Of a stretch of DNA of 64,000 nucleotides, positions 13,701-22,077 are shown piece after piece. Position numbers and translations under genes: made by a program. The notes under the pieces are model-generated. The model did no database searches, was not told the origin of the DNA, and worked only from the letters and a program-made list of their open reading frames with translations. Source of the stretch: Leucaena leucocephala (taxonomy: Eukaryota > Streptophyta > Magnoliopsida > Fabales > Fabaceae); assembly GCA_037074615.1 (NCBI GenBank), contig CM073535.1, positions 1 through 64,000 of the forward strand, read 5' to 3'. Each line of letters starts with the position of its first letter. Positions within the stretch are counted from its first letter, which is position 1.

Positions 13701-16700
13701 TGTTACTTGTAACTTACGAGACTTATAGGACTTGTCATTCGCAAGAACAGGTGTTTCACGACTGGGCACTAACAGGAACTGGAACATCGGTCGATAAGCG
13801 GAACAACAGGAGCTCGCCGTCACAAAAGCTTTGTCGGAAGTCGCTGGGTGTGGCCATTGGAAGTCAATCACTGACCAAAAATGTTGCCGTTGCTCACTGG
13901 TCGTGAAGCTTCATTGAACTCCGTCAGACTGGGCTGCGAAGGAACAGAGGATGTTGGACAATGTTGTCGCTCGTTGGATGTGAAGCTTCATTGAACTCCG
14001 TCGAACTGGGCTGCGGTGTTGCTTCGTGACTCGTCGCGCAGTATTGACTGAACCAGCACGACGTTGTTTGGGTTACCGTTGGACTAGGCTGTAGCGTTGC
14101 TTTGTGACCGGTTGCACGATACTGACTGAACTCGCACGACGCTAGTTGGGTACTGTTGGACTGGGGTGAAACTTGGTGTTGCTTGCTGACCGTTACTTTG
14201 TGACCTATTGCGCGATACTGACTGAACTCGCACGACGCTGGTTGGGTACTGTTGGACTGGGCTGAAACTTGGTGTTGCTCGCTGACCCGTCGCAAGTAGC
14301 TAGCTGGACTTGCCCATCGCTGGATGTCCACCGTCAAACTATAGAGGCGTTATTTTTGCCGCTAGCTTTGATACCATGAAGAACTTTTAGAATATGAATT
14401 GTTCGATGATCATTGTTTTGGCATATGCCTCATATGTATACACAGTATTTTGGAATCAGATGAGATACACCAAGATAAAAGATCAAATCTCTAATAACTA
14501 GTCCTAAATCAAATCTGATATGTTCCTAATAATAACAAAGATTTCTCTATCCTAATATTAATAATCCAGATATTCAAAATATTCCCACATCCTCCAACCT
14601 GCTTAGAAAGAGCTGCATATACATTTACAGTTAGAAAGAAAAGGAAAATTACCATACAAGAGATGGTGGGAGTGATTGACTGATTAGCTTAATCTACGAA
14701 TGGGCAGGGTAAATTGCACACCTTGGAGTATTCCAAGGGTTGAACCCATAGGTAGGTTATAATTACTACTATAATCAATTTTAGTAAAAAAATTATAAAA
14801 AAAAATTGAAGTAAATAAAATATCAATAAATTAAATAAATCTAATATGAGTGGTGAAAATCGATGAATGAGGAGAACACCAGAGGATTGGGGTTCAACTT
14901 TTTAGGGGAGATTAATTTAGACTTCAATATTTGACCCCTACAATTATATGGTAAGTCATTATGAATACATCCTATTAATCTCTTGATATAATAGGTTGTG
15001 CCTAATTAATTAATAATTATCTCATTCAATTATCCAATTAAGTAAATCCATTGAGTTATGACTTTACAAGCCATCATAGATTTATCTAAGTCTATTTCTA
15101 GTCTAGATTGATTGTGTTTATAATTCTGAATCCAGAATTAGATTTCATCTCACACATTATTATCTGATTCCTATGAAATGATTATATGGTGCGCAAAACA
15201 TAATCAAACATCGAGTATAAGAAAGATAAATATAAAAGAGAGTTCAATTTATTTTATAAATATGAAATATCTAAACCCAAGAGTCGAATATATGAAATTC
15301 AAAAGAAGTCTCCCCCAAGGCAAGCTACACCCCTTCCCTAGCTGTGCAATTTAGGAACCCATAAATGAAATGAACAAGAAACTCATTAATAAATCCCTAA
15401 ACATATGAAGAGAAAGAAAGAAGAGAGAACAATTGAGATAAAATCTTTGGGGATGTTAATCTTTTGAGAGATTTCCGCAATTTTGCTCTAATCCATGTAC
15501 TGCTTAGAGTTCTTCCTCAAAAGTGCTCAGAGAATGCTTCAAACGGTGTTTCTTAGCCTCTTCAAGGGCGATCTCTCCCTTTTTTACCGCCACTCTGTTT
15601 AAATATATTTAGACAAATAAGATACCTAGGTATTTTTTCTCAAATGGGCTTAATTGTCCAAAACTTCTGCAGATAAATATGGAAACAAATACATGTAAAA
15701 TCTATTCAATATATATTAATTATATAATCAAAATCATATTAATTAACCACCCTGTGCTTGTGTGACTTGTTCCAAAAGTTTAGGGATGATTATTCATCTT
15801 TCTTTACATCGTAAAGTGGTGTGGCTTATTTGGAATTGGCTACAGTGTTCAATCCTCAATTCCTTCTACCACTTCTTTTTTGGGAGAGGATTCTCTATTC
15901 ATGCCCTCATTGTAGGTTTCTGCAAATGGCTCCTTTAGAGGGTTTGCTGATCTTCGAAGGATGAGAAAGCTCTTTAAATTTAATCCTGGGCTGTTGCATT
16001 AAGAATTTAATGGGGGGATACCTTGTCCTCTGTCTTTAAATTTTACATGTTATTTCCCCATTGAAGAATTCTTTTTTCATTCAAAAAACAATTTGATCAT
16101 CTTGCAGGATTTTTTTCCTGAAGTTATATCACAGTACAGAACTTATGAAGATGTTTTCGTCAATAAAGTTAAAGGTGATTAGTCATGGCCGGTACCATTC
16201 TTTTTCATTCTAAGATGAATAATTCTCTGAATAGTGTAGGTCCTTAAATTTAGGGTTTCAGATAGACCAGTGTAGCTGTTAGTTCTTGTGTTTATTGTAT
16301 TTACAAGGCGTTCATTTGTGATCTTCCCTTTTTGCAGATGGGTTGATGGTTTCCAGGGAACAGCCAGCCATTTTAATTGGGTTTGCAATTTCTGCTACCC
16401 TTTTTATGCGAGGTACCATATTTTCCTGTCTTTTGTACATAAAATAATTTATGTATAAAAATTCTCTAATAGTAAACTCAGTTTTTGTATATGGGATGAG
16501 GTATTAGTTTTCTTTAAAGGTTTGATGAACAAGATTCGTGCATTTTTATGTTCTCAGGTTTTCTGACAATAGACAAATGTGTTTTATTCTTATATAGTAG
16601 TTAAAATTATGAAGGAATCTCTAGTAGTAAACTCTTTTTTGGCATATGTGACTAGTAGCACAGCAAGGTTGCTGATACACTTGCTAGTGCAAATAATTGA

Positions 16701-18386
16701 ATAAAGCTTTGTATCTAAACACTGCAAACATAGAAATTTTGATAGTATCCTCACTTGGAAATTTTCGTCAATCGTGTGGAAATAATTTTTTAAATGGGAC
16801 TGGAAGTATGACATAAAAGTGATAACATATTTTCATCTAGCCTTTCAAGTGTTTTCAATTTATGAGAGGAAAAATACTCCTGAAAATGTAATCAGATGCC
16901 CCCAGTCAGTCTAGTACCATCACCACTAATGATTGCTCCTATGACATGAAATTGGAGGATAAAATTGTGTAGAAGTGAGTTAAAAATGAAAAAGTGTCCT
17001 TTCTCTGTCAAACTTGCTGCATTAGTTCTAGTATTGTTTTGAAAACCCCATACTCTCAAATTATGCTCTCAAGCTAGTATTTTTTTATTGGGAATAGTGA
17101 AAATTAAGTTCAGAAAGATTTGAATGAAAGCTGTATCATCTATCTAATCTTTGAATAAGTCGTATATTTAGTTTAGAGCTTGAGCCTTTTCACTTTAAAA
17201 GCCAACTAAGCCTTAGTTATGGGCTTGGGATAGTAGTAGGATGCAGAATAAGAGTTGGAGGTTTGTAGGATTCAAATTTAAATTGGAAGCATTAAACATA
17301 TCTTATTGGGGGCATTAAATTAGGTGTTGTATATGAGAGCAAACCCAAATTTAGGATTTTTCTCTTATTGACTGACATTAGAAAATGTCACCATAACGTT
17401 TTTCAACAGTTGTTACTATGTGGTCTTTTGAATTTAGTCTTTATTATTTCCTCTAAAAATTATTCTTCCATTTGTGTTTTGGCAGCTCCAAGAAGGTTTT
17501 TGTTTCATCATACATTAGGTCGACTCCAAAGTGAGGAGGTATTTCTTCAATTGAACTACCAAAATATTCTCCTTAGCAATTAACTTGTCATTCTCAATAT
17601 TTCTGATCTATGAACATGCTCTTTAACTTGCAATTTGAGATCTAGGATTATATTTTAGTAGATATTATGCACTATAATGCTTAAATATTTCTCAATGCAT
17701 TGTCTGTATCTGATCCTTCACCTATATTGCTTGGATTCTGGTATAGGCACGGTATGCCAGAGCTGAGAAGAATGTGCGGGACTTGAACCTATCAATAGAT
17801 TTAATGAGGAAGGAGAGCCAAAAATTGCTCGAAAGGACGGCTCTTGCTGAGAAGGATATGAGATATGGGCATAATGAACTCGTGTATGCGTTATTTGTTA
17901 AGGGAAGAACATATGGGTTATTTGATATATCTGAGAGTTTTTAATATAGTGTATTTGAATAAAATTTAGGAGCTCGGGAGCCCAAATTCAACATCTTGCA
18001 AAGTCAATTTACAGGGTTGAAGCCCAAGCTGTAGGTATGCATACGTATTTATCATTCTTTTTCTCTCTGCAACTTACTGTTGTGTGTAATATTAGCATTG
18101 ACATTGTAATGTTATGTCTTGTTAAAATCCCATTTTAGATCTGACGGATAGGCTGCGGCATATACCCACTCGGGAAGCTCTGGCACTTCGAGCAGAGGTA
18201 TGTCCAGGAATATGCATGTCTCTCTGAAATCTAGTCGAGCTAATGATATTTACTTAAGCATTGTCTTCTTTCTCTCAAAATGGCGCCCTTGCTTAGGTTG
18301 CTTCCTTAGCATCGATTTTGAAGCGGCAGAGACTTGTGCTTCACAGACGGATAATGAAGATCTCCGAGTTAGGGGTCCCTGTGTGA
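1701..18386 (+). CDS. RHIP1: RHIP1-like membrane/coiled-coil protein, 8 exons
   Basis: CDS exons are 1701-1889, 16108-16174, 16338-16412, 17486-17538, 17747-17883, 17970-18034, 18139-18197 and 18297-18386: 735 nt, 244 aa, with every junction in frame and GT-AG. The N-terminus (1-50) is Ser/Glu/Pro-rich and likely disordered. Residues about 94-108 form one hydrophobic segment (ILIGFAISATLFM). About 125-230 is charged and helical, likely coiled coil, and the protein ends in KISELGVPV. I recognise the family from memory as Arabidopsis At4g26410, RGS1-HXK1-interacting protein 1, linked to glucose and G-protein signalling; the assignment needs a search. Intron 1 is 14,218 bp because of a nested retrotransposon insertion, yet all exons remain intact. 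The start is the first ATG of exon 1. Confidence 0.75.
1890..2601. other. Intron 1 of RHIP1-like gene, left part
   Basis: Non-coding AT-rich intron sequence between the exon 1 donor (GT at 1890) and the Copia insertion. It ends with TCCTC at 2597-2601, the left copy of the Copia target-site duplication. The open frames here show no family similarity. Confidence 0.7.
2602..2814 (-). repeat. Copia 3' LTR
   Basis: This is the 213 bp terminal repeat on the left side, about 90% alike by eye to 14377-14589. Several scattered substitutions separate the two, so the insertion is not very recent. Confidence 0.9.
2822..7050 (-). pseudogene. Decayed Copia gag-pol
   Basis: Gag starts at the ATG ending at 7050 and continues through frames at 6625-6882 and 6183-6716, including a CCHC knuckle (CEHCKKVGHTREKC). 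Protease and integrase lie at 5025-6107, with protease motif DTGAS, an HHCC-type zinc finger and the integrase catalytic core. RT is at 3551-4345 (YPxx-type KNAFFNGDLKEEVYM segment) and RNase H at 2822-3226, ending in the usual ILTKGLP tail. Frames are interrupted by stops and frameshifts in gag, between integrase and RT (about 4350-5025) and in the RT/RNase H connection (3227-3550). The RT active site reads YVNN instead of the usual YVDD. The element cannot encode its own transposition proteins. Confidence 0.9.
7154..7209 (-). mobile_element. Inverted TRIM leader fragment joined to chromovirus LTR
   Basis: This is the reverse complement of the TRIM internal region (compare 7471-7530), including its tRNA-Met primer-binding site. 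It continues directly into a partial chromovirus LTR at 7214, so the two element types meet at the primer-binding site that both share. Confidence 0.7.
7214..7333 (-). repeat. Partial duplicate of the chromovirus LTR
   Basis: It matches the first about 120 bp of the LTR at 12494-12869 (start TGATATATGCC, end GAGAATCTCCAA) and is followed at once by TRIM copy A. It is a second, truncated LTR beside the 370 bp copy at 7747-8116. Confidence 0.75.
7335..7746 (+). mobile_element. TRIM element, LTRs 7335-7469 and 7612-7746
   Basis: Two 135 bp direct repeats begin TGATAGGGACAT and end GGATACCTATCA. They flank a 142 bp GC-rich interior that begins with a tRNA-Met primer-binding site (TGGTATCAGAGCC at 7471) and ends with a purine tract (GGGGAGGGTGTAT). 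There is no coding capacity, so this is a terminal-repeat retrotransposon in miniature. The interior contains the palindrome CGGCGATCGCCG. Related copies lie at 12872-13548. Confidence 0.85.
8065..12465 (-). pseudogene. Chromovirus gag-pol polyprotein, decayed
   Basis: Gag begins at 12465 (MVTTRSS) and meets an in-frame TGA at 12316-12318. The same frame then continues with gag, a CCHC knuckle (CFRCGDPFRPGHRC) and protease (LLVDSGSTHNFIS) into the start of RT at 10633. A small deletion/frameshift near 10640 removes the segment just after VDYR. RT continues at 10299-10649 with FFDDILVYS intact, followed by an in-frame TAG at about 10299-10301. RT end and RNase H run at 9456-10262. A frameshift near 9457 leads into integrase (HHCC finger, catalytic core, HPQTDGQTE) and chromodomain (8065-9459). 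Two nonsense and two frameshift lesions make it inactive. Confidence 0.9.
12494..12869 (-). repeat. Chromovirus 5' LTR
   Basis: The 376 bp LTR starts TGATATATGCC and ends GGAGCCATATCA. It is nearly identical to 7747-8116, so this insertion looks younger than the host Copia element. It is followed after two bases by TRIM copy C. Confidence 0.88.
12872..13548 (+). mobile_element. Tandem TRIM array with three LTRs
   Basis: LTR copies lie at 12872-13006, 13148-13282 and 13424-about 13551, the last truncated at GGTTTGGATA. Two internal regions (13007-13147 and 13283-13423) separate them, each with a tRNA-Met primer-binding site and purine tract. The LTR-interior-LTR-interior-LTR order is typical of unequal recombination between TRIM copies. 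The family is the same as 7335-7746. Confidence 0.85.
13549..13625 (-). mobile_element. Inverted TRIM leader fragment
   Basis: The truncated third LTR ends at GTTTGGATA and is followed directly by its own inverted copy TATCCAAAC. Then comes the reverse complement of the TRIM interior, up to the primer-binding site complement (CTCTGATACCA). The junction is a short hairpin-like inversion point. Confidence 0.75.
13626..14376 (-). repeat. Copia leader with imperfect tandem repeats
   Basis: This lies between the inserted elements and the Copia 5' LTR. From about 13905 to 14290 it consists of degenerate repeated modules with recurring motifs such as CGCACGACGCTGGTTGGG, GTACTGTTGGACTGGG and GAAACTTGGTGTTGCT. 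The open frame on the minus strand at 13924-14337 follows these repeats and is not a credible gene. The last 15 bases hold the primer-binding site complement. Confidence 0.6.
14590..16107. other. Intron 1 of RHIP1-like gene, right part
   Basis: AT-rich intron sequence runs from the right target duplication (TCCTC, 14590-14594) to the exon 2 acceptor. The stretch 14700-15350 looks like a dispersed plant repeat, but I could not define its ends. No genes are visible. Confidence 0.5.
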
Positions 18387-19284
18387 ATTGATTGATTTAT
18401 GTATTGGGTTGTTGCTTGTTGGCATCCATCTTCTTTTGGGACTTTTCATTATTCACTAATATATTCTCCCTTCTTGGAAGGGGACTACTATAGTAAGGGA
18501 GATTTTTGGAAATTTTTCGACGCTGTGCCGATTAAGGCTTGTTCGATTACATTTAACAAGAACTGTTCTTTGTTTTCCCCCTTAAAAATAAATAACCGGT
18601 TTAGTATGTTTTCTTTTTTATTATGATCTTAAAACATTTATATTTTCTTTTAATTTTTTTAATTAAAGAATAAATTAAGTCATTGACCCTTACCAACTAC
18701 TACTATTGTTGATCATTATCGTTAACCTCCACCAACCATTTGATCATCACCAACTGCTATCGAACAGATGAAAGTGCTATGATTCAACAGATCAGAAGAG
18801 GGATGAAATTTAGTCATGTGCTACGAGAGGGCAACAGCTGGCTAACATGAGTATGGGGTTGGTTGAGCGTAATTTAACTGCTAAGAATTAACTGGAATGA
18901 GGTTAGTTATCATACAACCGGTATAACTGAAATTCAGAGCGGCGATCTAAATCGTGAGAAAAATTTTGGCCAAGAAAAAAAGCATAACTAAAATTTAAAT
19001 TGCTGGAATATTCATGTTAAGTTGGAACAACATTGACATGGTATGGTGAAAAAATGGTGCCGTAAGTATCATGACGAACTAAACATGAAATAAGAGCATT
19101 GATTGGCACCAAATTTAAAATTATAGACCAACCAGCCGCATGAACAATTTGAAGTTAATCTAAATTTAATACGGCATGGGCGAAAATGTAAATGTAAACA
19201 AGATATAGGGAGGGAGAGGAGAGAGAACATAGCCAGAGTCGAAGTAGTCATGTAAATGTCACAATGAGTTATTCTCCAATAGAT
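18387..19284. other. 3' flank of RHIP1-like gene, no gene seen
   Basis: It contains the likely 3' UTR, including AAAAATAAATAA near 18585 as a possible polyadenylation context, followed by AT-rich intergenic sequence. No coding feature is recognised. Confidence 0.5.
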
Positions 19285-20210
19285 CTAACTTGACAACTGT
19301 TCCAGTTCTAGTAAAGCAGTCATGTAATGCTCTTGAGACTGTGCCCCTTCTTCTAGCACCAGAAGAGAATTATGAAAAAGTTGTTTATGCCATACAACAG
19401 GGTTGTGTGCATCAGCGTTACCAGAGACATGGTCTTGGATAAACCTTTGTTTGAAATCTTTCTTCCAACGTTGCAGAATGTACAGAGATGGGACTGCCTC
19501 CACACCATTACAATTGAGAACATTCAGTGCATGCCTACATAGATAACCTTTGTAATTGAACAAACCGCAGGTGCACCCTATTCCCAGTTAATTTGCTTCG
19601 TACAAGAAGTCTAATTTTTTAATCTCCTTCTCACTTTCCCCATTTTCAACTCGTTCTTTCACTATATGTTACTATAGATCCATTAACATTTACCTGTCTT
19701 CTATTGAAGCAGGAGTACATACCCTCAAACTCAGACTGGAATTTTTTGAAGATTTCTTGTGTACAACTTTGATAGCTGCAGTTCAAAATTACATCTCGCA
19801 TTCAATACAAAACTTGATTTCCTTGACTCCAACTCTGCCACGGCTTCTTTCAAGTTCTTCCTATGTAGAGCTACGTCATACTTGTCAATGAATTCCTTGA
19901 AGGATATATGCTTGTGTTCATATCCATCGAAATATGCAATCGGGCCATCATTCTCTTTTGTAGGGACCATTCCAGCAAAAAAAAAAAAAGTGTCTTTAAG
20001 GTAAACCGGAACGCACAGATGCCTATCGTTATACAATGTTTGAAGCCATTTGTTATCCCCCAATCCATGCTGCTTGATCATATCAGCCCAATAATTTTCA
20101 AACTCTACTATCTTTAAGGACTCATAAACTCCTCTGTTCAATTGCCTTCTGGTGGTTTCATACCCCTCAACCCTCCCAACTTTTCTGTAACTCTGCATGA
20201 TATACTGCAA
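19285..20210 (-). pseudogene. FAR1/FHY3-related (MULE-derived) C-terminal fragment
   Basis: The minus frame 20210-19731 contains the FAR1-family hallmark WLQTLYNDRHLCVPVYLKDT followed by an FDGY segment. It shifts frame near 19740 into FQSEFEGMYSCF and then IVKERVENG. A stop at about 19590 precedes the SWIM zinc finger (C-T-C-G...C-R-H), the GYLCRHALNVLNCNGVE segment and YILQRWKKDF at 19563-19285. The N-terminal FAR1 DNA-binding domain and most of the transposase core are absent. The order matches the C-terminal third of FRS proteins, plant transcription factors derived from Mutator transposase. A homopolymeric T run extends the KDT motif with several Phe. The fragment is non-functional as it stands. 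Confidence 0.85.
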
Positions 20211-20651
20211 AGAATAACAATGACGAGCATGATATCTATATTTAAATTATATATAGCGTTTATATTTTTAACTAGGAAAATGAGTTTGAGACCAAAACAT
20301 GAACTCAATGTTAATTTAGAATCAAAAGACTCCGAAATTTAATACTGATATTCCAGTGTTGTGTTACTATCAAATTTTAAAACATCAGTATAACATTTCA
20401 CAACATCAACGCCAAATTTTGAAATATCAATGTCAAATTACGAATTCCCCGTTTGATATCCTATAAGGGGATGCCCCTTTTAAAAAGTTATGCCCCATGG
20501 ATCATTTCCCCCTTTTAATGTTAACGGGATTGTTGCAATAGATATGATTTTAGCAAATCCTTGAAGTTGCGCAGCAACTTCTACTCATAAGACAAATTCT
20601 ATAGTGATCAAGAGAGTTTTCAATCTTTATTGGATTAATTTCGTTTCTTTT
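20211..20651. other. Intergenic, no gene seen
   Basis: AT-rich sequence between the FAR1-like fragment and the TRIM-like LTR array. It may hold further upstream decay of the FAR1-like copy, but I recognise no frames. Confidence 0.4.
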
Positions 20652-21795
20652 TGTAAAAATTTAAAAGATTGAAAGTAGAGAGAAAATACTTCAAAATAGT
20701 ATTAATACTTTAAATGAATAAGAATACAAATAGGCCTTCATATAGGTAAAAATATAAGCTAATATACTAAATCTAAAATCTATCATAATCCTAATATCTC
20801 AAATTTATTATTCTAAGATATGATAATTTAATATTCAAATTTGATCTTAAATAATATCTAATCTTACTTTTATATAATTAATTAAATAACTAATAAAATA
20901 TAATATTAATTAATAATTAATTCTAAATTATGTTATCTCAACACTTCCCCTCAACCTGGATCTATAATTTGAATACTTGTACTTCTAAATACTCCCTCTC
21001 AAGCTGAGAGACGACTTGGATGTGAGCAACATCATTATAAAAGAATTAGAATTTTGAATCATTAAACCAGTAGTGATTATTAAACTGAATTTATTAGATC
21101 TTAAATCTAAATCTTAAGACAAAGTTGTGAACTTGACGAAGAGCTTCCATATTAGAGACTTAACAAGAACATTTGCAAGAGAGGAATTTAATAAAGAATT
21201 AAATGTATTAATCTCATAACTTATAAAATTGTGGAAAGAGATCAAAGTTATCCTCTTCTATCATATGTATTATTCAAAAGTAACATGTCCATACAATCAT
21301 GGTAACCTACTTAAGTTTACACACTAATCCAACCTCACGTGAGGGAGATAAACTAACCACATAACGTATAAGATTTTGTGAGAAAAGACCAAAATTACTC
21401 TTTTCTATAGTAACTAATATTCATTTGAAGGCGTACCTTCTCTTTAGACATGATATTTTTCTTCTTCTTCTTCATTAAGACTTTAACCAAGATTTAATAT
21501 TTCTACTCTGATTCTACGTGAAAATTTGAAAAATTGAAAGTAGAGTGAAAAAGTTTTAAAATAATATTAATCCATTAAATGAACGATAATACAAATAGGC
21601 ATTTATCAATGCATAAATATAAACTAATAGGTTAAATCTAGAATCTATCATAATCTTAATATCTCATATTTATTCTTATAAGATATTCAAATTTGATCTT
21701 AAATAATATATAATCTTAATTTTAGATAATTAATTAAATAACTAATAAAATATAATATTAATTAATAATTAATTCTAAATTAGGTCATCTCAATA
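20652..21795 (-). mobile_element. TRIM-like LTR pair, antisense, with extra interior
   Basis: LTRs are about 20652-20943 and 21517-21795, related to the element at 37468-38535 but inverted. The first LTR is followed by a complemented polypurine tract (CTTCCCCTCAACCTGG) and the second is preceded by a complemented tRNA-Met-type site. A second polypurine-like segment (CTCCCCCTCAAACTAGATC) also follows the second LTR at 21796, implying a further partial unit. The interior shows no coding capacity. Confidence 0.7.
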
Positions 21796-22077
21796 CTCCC
21801 CCTCAAACTAGATCTATAGCTTGAATGCTTGTGGTACACTAATAAAATGAAAAATATAACAATCTTTTAAAGCACATTGCTTGGTGTAAAACAAAATGAC
21901 AGCAGCTCAGTGTAAAACGGTCTCATACATGATCAGTTGAGACGATCAATTAGAGGGGAGTCGTAGCAAACAGCTGCCAAGACGCCATTTCAGTTGCTTT
22001 AACTCTTCGAGCTACTTGCTCGTATCAGGATTTCAGTTTGACCAGTAAGCAGACTTGGTTATATCCATCCCTATAGC
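21796..22077. other. TRIM interior remnant and 3' flank of PRKCSH gene
   Basis: It begins with a polypurine complement and TRIM interior sequence up to about 21840, followed by ordinary sequence that probably includes the 3' UTR of the minus-strand glucosidase II beta gene. Confidence 0.45.

Larger units (their letters stand above)
2602..14589 (-). mobile_element. Full-length Ty1/Copia element with nested insertions
   Basis: Two 213 bp LTRs (2602-2814 and 14377-14589) start TGAAGAAC and end CCCACA. TCCTC flanks both sides (2597-2601 and 14590-14594), a perfect 5 bp target duplication. The element runs antisense to its host gene: the polypurine tract lies just inside the left LTR (about 2815-2826) and a tRNA-Met primer-binding site just inside the right LTR (about 14362-14376). 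The coding region (2822-7050) is in the Copia order gag, protease, integrase, RT, RNase H and is broken by stops and frameshifts. The span 7154-13625 consists of later insertions (chromovirus and TRIM copies) in the leader between the 5' LTR and gag. Confidence 0.93.

Noticed and set aside
13924..14337. 137-codon minus-strand frame with Ser/Gln/Thr repeats
   Set aside because: It follows tandem repeats in the Copia leader, lies upstream of gag and matches nothing recognisable.
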